Assembly (NCBI GenBank): GCA_025201765.1
Contig: MU623463.1
Span: forward strand, 1 to 64,000
Direction: 5' to 3'
Length of the DNA: 64,000 bases
Source of the DNA: Daldinia sp. FL1419
Lineage: Eukaryota; Ascomycota; Sordariomycetes; Xylariales; Hypoxylaceae
The notes beneath the pieces were generated by a model, which was not told the DNA's origin, made no database searches, and saw only the letters and a program-made list of their open reading frames with translations. The position numbers were made by a program, and so were the translations under genes. Of this stretch, positions 11,900-21,453 are shown in pieces. Positions within the stretch are counted from its first letter, which is position 1. The number at the start of each line of letters is the position of its first letter.

Positions 11900-14300
11900 A
11901 TATATTGGAATCCTTGTGGTAGGTTGTTTAGCTACCATTGAAAACGTTTGTTAAACTTGTTGATTTCAGTTTTTCCAGGTTTTTTATGTTAAGCTGCCTC
12001 ACACATATCAAACATTACCTCAGATTAACAAATAGAAGCGATATAAACACCACGGGCTTGCTGCTATACATACTACTAAACAATGTCGTCCTTTCCGTTC
12101 TAAATTAATGTAATCTTCTTATCTTACTCTTTCTAACATAAATAAATATTATTATTATCATTAATTGAAATAATATAATTATTAAATATCAACAAGATAT
12201 CCTTATTAAGATATGATTTGGGTTTTGCCTTAAATCCGGCTTTCTTTATTTCATCCTCTTCTAATTCGTCAAATACTTTATCCAATATTCTAAATGTATT
12301 ATCAATCTACATTCCAACCAGATCAAATCGGTTAAATAATTCTAAAACCAAAAGACATGGGTCATAAATTAACATAATTATGAAAAGTTTCTTACAATAA
12401 TATTTAAAATAAATTATCCACCAATATATATTAATTTTAGCTACTCCATAAAACAATTTCATAACAATTATTACAATATTTTTAAGAAAATGATCCTTGA
12501 GTTCTTTAGGTGGTATAACGATAATAATATAATTTAAGTTGGTATTTAATTAGGTATACACTTACATAATATTATAAAATTATATAACCATTCCTTTAAC
12601 TTGTTATTATAAAGATAAAATAAGTGCAATAATAATTTGTTAATTAGAGTGTTAAATTGTGGGTAATTGTGTAAATATTTCCTCTTTTTTTTTGTTATTA
12701 TAACCTTAAATAATAAATTGTGATTTTTTATATGGTTTATTAATACCCTTTCCTTTAATTTCATGAATAATTTGTAATTTGAATAGTTAAATACTCCTAT
12801 GTTTCGTTTTGTCGTACTTCTTAAATAAGAATACTCCTTATCTGATGAGTCCTTTGATCTCCTGTGTATCCGCCATTTCAAACAGTTAGCCTGGGGTAGT
12901 AATCTTCCTTTTTTAATATAACTATAACGATAGCTTTATATTAGCTATTTCTTTAAGAGATAGGTAAGTTGTATCGTAGGAATTCGCTGGTTAGGGTCTA
13001 TTTTTGCTTCCAAAAGGTTGTCCTCATGGTCGTTTTACCACAAATGTTTCAACCTTGGGAACATATTCATCACCATTATTATGCTCATGATCGGAATTTT
13101 TATTAACAAGATCTAAAATACATATAAATTCATCACGAAAATATGGTTTTACAACCATAATTTTGAAGTTAATTAATCTTCCATTCACTTCAACAATATA
13201 AATCTCACTATTTCAAATAATCAGCTTATAAGGGCTGGTCCAGCCATCATTCTTACAGTAAACACATATTTCAAACTGAAAAAATAGGTTCAATATATTT
13301 AATATATTTGATCTGTTTCTCATACCTAGAACATTATTAACTTATTATTTAATTTTAAATTTGCAAATTTCATTTATTGCCTTCTTAATAGTTGCAGCTC
13401 AAGCAGTAATAAAAGGAGAGGGTGGTGAACTATCTGCTAACTTCAGGTATACTCTAAATACAAATAACGTTAATATTAAATCATTTAATCCCACTATATT
13501 ATTAACAACTTTCATAACCATTTATAAAACGTAATAAATATTGATTTAAATACCTTAGAGATCTTCTAATATTATTTCATATGCTCATCGCAACAGGCCA
13601 TAATATCATTCAACCTTTCCAATCAAATTATATACTTCAACAAACACTTCTTCAATAAATATTAACAATACTTTCACATTCAAAATAAATTCGTTAACTG
13701 CAAAATTAATGTTAGCATCAAATATTAAATTATCGAACAATTCAAAATAACTATCAATCCATATCATCTTCAACATATCCCATATATATTTTACTATCAT
13801 ATCTTTAAAAAACTTTACTACTTAAAATAATATAACTTTATCAACAACATAAAAGATTAATTTACCTTTAATATACATCACATCAACATAAACACTATAA
13901 TTAAAATTAATATTATTTTTTACAATGAACTTAAATTATCCTAATGCGCTACCGTACATCTAATATTGGTAACAATACTTATTAATTCTCTTAATAATTG
14001 TTCGGTCTAATTCATCATATCCAATTTTTACAAAAATGCAATAGAGTTAATCTACAGCTAAATGACCAAAACGTCTGTATATCTATCGTAACTCTTTTTC
14101 AATTAAATGATAATATACAACCATCTGCTCTTTATCGTCAAGCAGAAACTATAGATATCCCCATTTCCAAACAATAAGGTAATATTTATTCTTATAAATA
14201 AACACATTTTCAACATTATTCAGAAAAATTCCCAAATAATCTATATTACAAAAATATAATAAGAATAATATATTACAAGGTATAATATAAAATTAAATAA
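11900..14300 (-). pseudogene. pol (integrase-RT) remnant of the copia element
   Basis: Minus-strand translation at about 13080-13290 gives GWTSPYKLII, then VEVNGRLINFKIMVVKPYFRD, a close match to the GPY-containing end of fungal copia integrases. At about 12220-12370 the same strand gives LIYDPCLLVLE, then DLVGM, a stop, IDNTFRILDKVFDELEEDEI. This corresponds to the fungal copia reverse-transcriptase segment carrying the catalytic Asp pair (GMQTDDT-like), here altered to IDNT after a stop in place of Gln. The region has many stops and cannot be translated. The limits given are approximate. Confidence 0.7.
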
Positions 14301-15779
14301 TTCCAAATAAGGTAAATACATCAATAATACCAAAATTCCTTTGCTTTAAATAATTACTAAATTATATAATATGTACTCCTATTGTAAATATATTTATTTT
14401 AATATCAGAATATATACATTACAATGCTTTCATTTACATTTCACCTCCTAATAATATTCCAACTGCTCCAATATTAAATAAAATACCTTGAAATGTATAA
14501 GAATATCGATTTTTAAAATAAAATGTGGAAGAAGGACCTGGGGCTATATCCAAAAAATATTTGTAATTATTACCAAAAATATTTGTTGCAATAAACATAT
14601 AAAAAGTTATTTAATTTACAAAGATATTAACAATTTGGGGACTATTAACTTCATTATAACCTATAAAGTATTATATAATTAATAATTGAATTTAATTATT
14701 ATTATTATATTTATCATTAATATACTATATGTATCATGCATCAAAATTGTTATTGTCATTGTTAGTATTGTTATTGCTGTAGCTAATATTAATTTTTTTA
14801 TAATTAATAAAAAAGGCTGCAAAATTTTCTTCAATGTTTCTCATTTTTTGTTCCTATATATATTAACATTATTTATTGCGTTTATTACATTATTTATATA
14901 TAGGATATTTAATAAACTAATAACCTGGTTTACTACAAACAAAACATTTCTTCTTTCCATTCCCATTATCAAAATGCTTTTAATTATTAAAACGTTTATC
15001 TCCATCTTAATTTACTTAATAGGATTTTCAATTATTCCAATAAACTTAATCAACATAATAATAATCGCTTTTCATCTTGTACTCATTAGGAAAATTTCAA
15101 TATACATTGCTTGCCATTATTTGAAGATTGGCACAAACGCTCTCAAACGTGTCAGATTGTTGAAAAAAAATGGGTAAGAATACTAAATATCCTTATATAA
15201 TATGGTATAAACCTTCTTTAAAATGGATTTCTTTAATATAATTAATTGATAAGCCTTTATAAATATGCTGCATCTAAATGATTAATATCTCAAGGCACTC
15301 AGGTAAAGTTTTTTTAAGATTATCCTGTATAACACTCTTAATTATTATATTCTTCTATTTGAATATATACATCTAAAGATTTTCGTTAATGTGGAAAAAA
15401 CTGTATATTTTATTGATTATTATATTAAAGTTAAAACCTTGTCGTACAAGGTGTTTATAAAAGAATTCCAAAGCTACTCCTTTCAACATTATATTATAAA
15501 TATCAGCATACAAGTTGGGTTCAATTCCAAATTTATAATAATGAAACAAGAAAATTTAGACTTGTTCATCTAATATTTTATACTTCTCATTTCCAAACTT
15601 AAAGTTATCGTTAAGGTATGATTTAATTAGTAAGTTAAGAAGTTAAGATCCTCATATTACCAATTGCTCTTCCTGTTTATAAATAGGTGGTTTTGTAATA
15701 AACCATTGTATTATTCCTGATTAAACCTCCATATTACCTATATATTAACCCTATTACATAGGGTTATTTATTAGGAACA

Positions 15780-16524
15780 TCTAGGCTAATTAATATTAAA
15801 GAATTGCTTAAGCTTGCTAAAGTGCTTAAAATACTTGAGGGATTGCTTGTTATTATTGTGCTGGAGGGATTGGTTGCTGTAGTGCTTGAGGAACCTATGG
15901 AGCTTATTGAGGTGCTAGAACTGGCTAAGGTGCTGGAATAGACTAGGGTGCTGAAATTGGCTGGGGTACTTGAGGAATTGGTTGAGGGTTCATAAACTAC
16001 GTCGGATAAGGTTATGCAACTGCAACTAGAAACTGCAATGTTGGTATCGCCGTCGCTAGCTCTATTTTAACCGTAACAGCCTCTGCCATAACTTCCAATG
16101 AATGTAAATACGTTGGGTTAGCTAAAGATTTAAATTTAAGGAAGTGGGTTCTTAACAAATCATTCACTTCATCTTAAAGGAATTCAAGAAATAACTCTGC
16201 GTTAACAATAGCCGCAAATGCATACAAATTATTTTATACTATTTCGACGAAAACGCCATAGAGTTTAAGGTATTTCTTAACTCTAGTGCGCAACGGACGT
16301 CAAATTTTAGCAAAATGGGCTAGAGTTCAACCATGGAAGTCATTTTTGAAAGCACGCCACAAACCTTTGTCAATTGTATCTTCATCGTAGCCTATCATAC
16401 TTTTAGCCACATATGTATCAACTTGGGCTGCTGAAGCAGCTGTCACATTAGTAGCATCAAGGTCGATGCCTAACTGTTCGTCATCAACATACTTCAGCCA
16501 GAACTCCTCTGCTGATTCGGTCAT
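15780..16524 (-). pseudogene. gag remnant of the copia element
   Basis: The minus-strand frame starts with an intact ATG at 16524 and reads 65 codons (MTESAEEFWLKYVDDEQLGI...) to a TGA at 16327. Reading on in the same frame the protein is still legible (LAHFAK, RTRVKKYLKLYGVFVEIV, NNLYAFAAIVNAELFLEFL) with TGA/TAA stops at sites where CGA or CAA would be expected, which is a RIP signature. It ends in a Pro/Gln-rich segment (NPQPIPQVPQPISAP) at about 15800-15990. Further along, at about 14920-14960 on the same strand, KKKCFVCSKPGY is the start of a CCHC zinc knuckle typical of retroelement Gag. Confidence 0.75.
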
Positions 16525-16694
16525 ATTGACTGCTGATCGTAACGAATCTAGAAAGAATGGATGGGGTGTAATACTGCAATCAGGGTGATGAAAATACTGA
16601 TTGTTGTGATGAAAGAGTGGTGAAAAAGAGATAGGTGAGTGTGTTGTTGTAAAGAGAAACTGTACCGGTCTTGTTTTGTAAAATTACTTTACAA

Positions 16695-16755
16695 GGTGTT
16701 GAACTGTTCTTTCCTCAGGTGCTGAACTGTTCTTTCCTCAGGTGCTGAACTTTCA
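16695..16755. repeat. 23-bp tandem repeat in the copia leader
   Basis: Two near-identical 23-bp units (16695-16717 and 16718-16740, differing at one base, T/C) are followed by a partial third copy. They lie in the untranslated leader between the 5' LTR and gag. A second repeated module occurs nearer the LTR: GATTCAGCGCTGAAGCTGT appears at about 17050 and again at about 17197. Confidence 0.8.
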
Positions 16756-17274
16756 GGCAGTAGCAGTTGTAGTTGTAGTACGTAAAACTTTTTAGGTGGG
16801 GTCGGAAAAAAAATTCAGGTGGAGCTTAAAGTTTGCTGGTGGGGTAGATACGCAACGCGATTTTTGGTGTTGTTGCCTTCTCTCAGCGTGTTGTGATGCT
16901 GTGGTAAATACAAGCGCGCGTTGTAAACACAGATGCGTGATGGACGCGTAGTAGTTCAATTAGCACAGATTTCCCCGAGACCATTTCACCAACGAAGGAA
17001 GCCTCGATATCACCTGTCTGTACGTGATGGACGTGTACCTCGGACTGTAGATTCAGCGCTGAAGCTGTTTCCACCTTCCAGAGATCCTAAGTTAGCGCGA
17101 GTTGCTCCCAAAACCATGCACGATAGCATGAAATTTCGGGCTCAAGACCATGCACTGGAACATGAAATCTCGAGGTCGCTCGCCTCTTCTCGTCAGGATT
17201 CAGCGCTGAAGCTGTCTCCTCCCTTTCGGGTACCTAGCTGGTCTGTGATCGACTTGTCGTCAATCACTGATCAG

Positions 17275-17454
17275 TGTTGGATGGACAAGGTACCATTGCA
17301 TGCAATAGTAAAAAGTGAGGGTATTCGTAAATTCAGTCAAAAGTGGTATGTTCTAAGAAAGAACATATTTTGGTCGGAGACCAAAATACGTGGAGCTAAA
17401 TACAAGATTAAAGTGGGTCTGTACCACCATGGTCACATGACCAACATTCCCACA
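17275..17454 (-). repeat. 5' LTR of the copia element (little mutated)
   Basis: This 180-bp repeat is close to the original LTR sequence. It contains a perfect hairpin at 17366-17388 (TATTTTGGTC, GGA, GACCAAAATA) that is shared with the other LTR and could be part of the promoter or terminator structure. It is followed outside by the CTTTC target duplication at 17455-17459. Confidence 0.92.
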
Positions 17455-17459
17455 CTTTC

Positions 17460-18524
17460 AAATTAAAATAAATATATATATTTATAATTTATAATATAAT
17501 ATAATTATTACATATTACATATATTATATAGTAATTATATATACTTACCTTATATATACCTAAATATATATATATTTATATAAGGTACCTACCTCTTAAC
17601 CTATCTATATATGTACCGTCCCTGACGTATTTGTTAGGTAGCCGCATACTTAGGTAGGTACATATATCGAATCACAGGCCACACACAGGACCACAACATC
17701 AAGTCACCCAAGTTACCGACCTACCCGTTGCCTAAAGGTACCTCTAATTTACATATCAAATCCAATCACCTTATTAACCTGGATCGCCTACCTGCATCAT
17801 TTCGACTGAATTACGTAGGTATATATCAACGTAGTTGGTCCTGCATTACCCAAAGTAAACCCGGATGCATTGTCCTTGCAATTCACTTTGAGCCTTGCCA
17901 AAAACTTAATAATCTTCTTTTTATTGTTATTAACAAATAGTTAGTATCAATCTCATTATTTACCTCTTCTTCCCCTGGTTCCCATTTAGCTCACCTACGA
18001 TTCAATAAATCTTTTTTACCCTCTTTCCATTGCATTGCATTCCTTCGGGTTGTTCGGAGCGTATCACCTTCCAATCATACGACAGGGAACCCTTAAGATT
18101 CGAATGGTGATCTGCTAACTAGGGACCCGCGAAAAAAAAATTAAGATAAAATTCACAAGCCTGACTCATACTCATTTCAAAAGATCTCGCGGCGCGTTTG
18201 TATTTATGTGAAAACCCAACACTTACACATACTTCTTACTAGCAATCTCTACCACGCCGCGCAAACGGACACATACACAATACGTGGACGTACACAAACG
18301 CATTCACTCGTCGCTCGTTCCCTGGTGTCACCCCCTTTCCCCTTCTAATAGCGAGTACCTAGCCATACAATCCCATCATCACACATCACACTGCACCCAC
18401 GGACGTAGGTACGGGCTACAAGCACCCCCTCATCTATACCCGTACAGCATCCGTTAGGTTTATTCACCCCCGTTCTGCTTCGAAGTAAATATACGAAGTA
18501 GTCGTGGCAAGCAAGCTGATATCA
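17460..18524. other. Intergenic and promoter region of the methyltransferase gene
   Basis: The DNA is AT-rich just outside the retrotransposon (17460-17600), then has several TAGGTACC-like repeats (17580-17660), then a C-rich, CACAC-rich stretch (18200-18480) that looks like a fungal promoter and 5' leader. No coding sequence is supported; the 70-codon frame at 17728-17940 has no recognisable feature. Confidence 0.5.
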
Positions 18525-19739
18525 ATGGCCGCCGTAACCGTCTCTCAACCCGCTACCACACCTGCGATGCCAGGTCGGAATGACAGCAGTGATAGCTCCC
18601 GTTCTAGCCAGACAAGCACCGAGAAGCTCAAGCTCGCCAATTCTCTCCACACACCATCGCTGCCAAAGAGCCGTAGTAGTAATGGAGGCAATAGCCAGGT
18701 CGATCGTTCTGTTTCGCCCAAGAGGTGGAAGACATTCTTTAAAGCATTCAAGCATATCCACAACTTGACTCCGAAGGAAGTAGACGATTTCATGGCGTCA
18801 TATGAGATTTACAACTTGGATTGGGCCAACGAAGATGAAATGATCAAGGCTTTCGGTCCTAATTATCAGCAGCGTGTGGGAGATTGTCTTTGCGCCTACT
18901 ATTCGGTGCTTAACCATCTTTGTAGCCTCGGCGACGTGGAGAAGATGTATATTCCTCCACTGATGGACAACAAGGCGTCTGTCCTTGACAATCAGCTACT
19001 CTACGAGGAGTCTGTTGCGAGGGATATCGGATTGAAGCCGGGTATGAAGGTCTTGGATCTTGGATGCGGCCGTGGGCGTGTAGCCGCCCATATGACGAGC
19101 TTCAGTGGAGCTCATGTGACCGGCCTGAACATTGATGCAAATCAAATTGCGCAGGCGAGGGAATGGAACGATCACTGCGGATTCGGCAACGAGTTTGTCG
19201 TTCACGACCAGAACGACTTGCCCTTACCATTTGCTGATGAGTCGTTCGACGCTTTCTACGAAATCCAAGCGCTCAGCTTATGCAAGGATCCCGTAGCTTC
19301 TTTCAAAGAGATTTATCGCGTGCTGAAACCCGGCGCGAAATTTTCATTGTTAGATTGGGTCAGCTTACCGCAGTATAACCCCGAAGATCCCGTTCATGCT
19401 GGACTCATGCGCCGTGTTAAACCTTTGATCGGCGCTGTCGGCACTCCGACACCAGAGAGTTTCGAGAAGGCCCTGACAGGTGCCGGATTTACTGTCGCAA
19501 GGTCGGATAACCCTAGCATAGGCGGCTTACAAGCTCCGCTCATTGACAGGGTCGATATCTACTTTCGCTCCGTTAGACGCGTCATCCACGGCCTTGTCCG
19601 CCTCCGCGCTCTGCCACCTCATTTCAAGGTTCTCATCGATAGATTATGTCTCGATGGCCAGGCTTTCGTAAAGATGGATAATATGCGCCTGATTACGACG
19701 ACATACCGCATCATTGCGGAAAAACCTTCAGCATCATGA
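18525..19739 (+). CDS. Sterol C24-methyltransferase-like SAM methyltransferase
   Basis: A 404-residue single-exon protein starting at the first in-frame ATG (18525); the open frame extends upstream only through a GTG. Residues 1-60 are Ser/Thr-rich and basic, probably disordered. The class I methyltransferase core starts near residue 170 with motif I, VLDLGCGRGRVAAHM, followed by HVTGLNIDANQI, LPFADESFDAFYEIQALSLC, FKEIYRVLKPGAKFSLLDW and GAGF. Order and wording are those of the Erg6/sterol 24-C-methyltransferase family, and the C-terminus (TTTYRIIAEKP) resembles the Sterol_MT_C domain. The aromatic YEYGWG-type motif of true Erg6 is not seen at the N-terminal side (YQQRVGDCLCAYYSVLNHLC instead), so it is more likely a paralogue methylating another sterol, triterpenoid or polyketide-like substrate. 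Substrate unknown. Confidence 0.85.
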   Translation: MAAVTVSQPATTPAMPGRNDSSDSSRSSQTSTEKLKLANSLHTPSLPKSRSSNGGNSQVDRSVSPKRWKTFFKAFKHIHNLTPKEVDDFMASYEIYNLDWANEDEMIKAFGPNYQQRVGDCLCAYYSVLNHLCSLGDVEKMYIPPLMDNKASVLDNQLLYEESVARDIGLKPGMKVLDLGCGRGRVAAHMTSFSGAHVTGLNIDANQIAQAREWNDHCGFGNEFVVHDQNDLPLPFADESFDAFYEIQALSLCKDPVASFKEIYRVLKPGAKFSLLDWVSLPQYNPEDPVHAGLMRRVKPLIGAVGTPTPESFEKALTGAGFTVARSDNPSIGGLQAPLIDRVDIYFRSVRRVIHGLVRLRALPPHFKVLIDRLCLDGQAFVKMDNMRLITTTYRIIAEKPSAS

Positions 19740-21453
19740 GATCCGAGAAGTGGGTAATAGAAAAAGGGTTGAATAAAGTTTTCTCAGTTTTATCATGTAA
19801 AATTGAGGCGCAGTCATCGACAAGCCGGGAGGACCCGACCCATCTCTTGGTACGGGGCTCTTCAAACTTACCAACGTCATGCCATCAACATCCTTTACAT
19901 CACCCACACATAATTCCCACCTATCCTTCTTCGGGAGGGGACTAGAGGTTGTTTATTATAGGCAATTCTCACCTCTACTATTCTATCGTAAGAACTGGCA
20001 ATACCCCTTGCCATTAACTTTCTATTCGATTTTCTGTCCCTGGAGAAACTTTTAGACCTCGGCAAAGCATTGATTAGCATTTTTTTTAACCTTACTAGCA
20101 TCCTGCATGTTGCGTTACCTTTTTAATCGAGAGAGAAGAAAGGGGGGTTCCATTCTGTTTAGTCGCCTTTGCCTTACTGCGCTACATAAGATGGGATTAT
20201 TTTACGCTTACGAGTAAAGAAAGGTTATTAGCAGGGGAGCAGGATTTGGTTTCGCTTCTTTTTAGCTCCCGAATACCAAACGCAGCCAGAGTTCAAATTC
20301 GGCTTATAGTGATAGGAAGTGTCCCGGCATTTCGCTTCGTTTTAGCAAGGGAGTACATAGGTGATAGTGGCAGTGAATCCAATAAATATTTCTCAACCTT
20401 TCACTTATCATCATTATGTTGGGAAATGGACCCCTGGAAAAATTTCCCTAGTCAACATATACACAGAGACGTAACAGAATCGCGTCAAAATAAGTGCCGA
20501 TTCTCCTACCACACAATTCACCTTCCTATTATTATACCTCAATCAAATCATATCCTATAATTCAGGGAAAAAAAAACGTCTAAATAAAATTAAAACTCTG
20601 TCTTTTATTAAGATTTTTTTGAAACTTTACTTCGGGTATTATTGTGTGGAAATACTTTATTATGAGAATTGTTGTGTTAGGCACTTTTTTTTTTTTTGAC
20701 GGCATTCTGCGTAATAACCTGGCTGCCTGGGTGCTCTGTAAAAAGAAGCTTGATTTCGCGGTTTGGAAACTCAGAAAAAATGGAACCGACCTTATGTTTG
20801 GATCAGTTACTAATAATCATATTTTCTGTTACATATTTAATACTCCTTTGGATCTCCATTCCAGCCGATTATGCATAATCAGCCGTCCGTTAGACTCCCG
20901 ATCCAAAAATCTCGTTTGCACGAGGGACGAAACAAGGCCGAGAAACCCACAAATTGTGCAGATGACTGAAAATCGCAACCGGCTCGTCCCCCGTTGATAC
21001 CCAACCCCCCCATAGAATTACTCCTCTTCCCCATCCGTGCGATTAAATCGTCGTGGATCCGCCCCGTTTGCGGCGGCCGACGTCCTTTGTTGTGGAGTGG
21101 TGGCGGCATTCCAAGAGGGTCCGTAGACGTAGAGGGGCCACACCTACGGCGTATAGCCGGAGTGAAAAAAGAAAGGAAAGCGGAGATGGAGCAAGAAAAT
21201 GCGATGCGCGGATGACATAGCTATGTATTGAAAGCTCGCCGGAGGAGAAAAATTTTTCAGACGCGTTTTCATGGGTTTCCAAGTCCCGCAGCCTTTTGAG
21301 ATACTTGCATCTACCTTGCTTTGTGAGCTGTCGAACTGCCAAGCCTAATAGAAACTACTTTTCTATTGAGCGTCTAGCTACAAGAAATAATTACAAGAAA
21401 TATTTACAAGTAATAGCTTCATTGCATTGGCTCAAATTCCATCCTCATCTACC
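19740..21453. other. Intergenic region around MITE A
   Basis: Apart from the MITE this stretch holds the 3' flank of the methyltransferase gene and the promoter of the next gene. The frames at 20246-20560 and 20644-20997 run across MITE ends and are not genes. From about 21000 to 21230 the DNA is GC-richer with purine runs, compatible with a promoter. The last 100 bp before 21454 contains the repeated phrase ATTTACAAG/ATTACAAG. Confidence 0.5.
20475..20709 (-). mobile_element. MITE, copy A (235 bp)
   Basis: A short non-coding element bounded by terminal inverted repeats of about 24-28 bp: CAGAAT(C/G)CGTC then A-rich then GTGCC on the left, and GGCAC, a T run, GACGGCATTCTG on the right. Both ends are flanked by the same 5 bp, CGTAA (20470-20474 and 20710-20714), a clear target-site duplication. 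Its reverse complement aligns over its full length with copy B at 37621-37852. The family is unknown; the element has no coding capacity and would depend on a transposase elsewhere. Confidence 0.85.

Larger units (their letters stand above)
10630..17454 (-). mobile_element. Ty1/copia LTR retrotransposon, RIP-inactivated
   Basis: Two 180-bp direct repeats (10630-10809 and 17275-17454) begin TG and end CA. They are flanked by the 5-bp duplication CTTTC at 10625-10629 and 17455-17459, which fixes the insertion exactly (6825 bp). Coding remnants are on the minus strand in the order gag, CCHC knuckle, integrase C-terminus, reverse transcriptase. Integrase before RT is the Ty1/copia order, as opposed to Ty3/gypsy. 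From about 16320 down to 10810 the DNA is AT-rich and full of stops, as after RIP, whereas about 16320-17454 (5' LTR, leader and start of gag) is nearly normal in composition. The element cannot encode working proteins. Confidence 0.92.

Noticed and set aside
14686..15177. 163-codon Ile/Leu-rich frame that looks like a membrane protein
   Set aside because: It lies in RIP-mutated DNA antisense to the gag/pol remnant; the hydrophobic composition follows from AT-rich codons.
16933..17466. 177-codon plus-strand frame
   Set aside because: It spans the retrotransposon leader, its internal repeats and the LTR, antisense to gag; repeats and lack of stops in unmutated DNA explain it.
20644..20997. 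117-codon frame starting in T-rich DNA
   Set aside because: It begins inside MITE A and has no recognisable domain.
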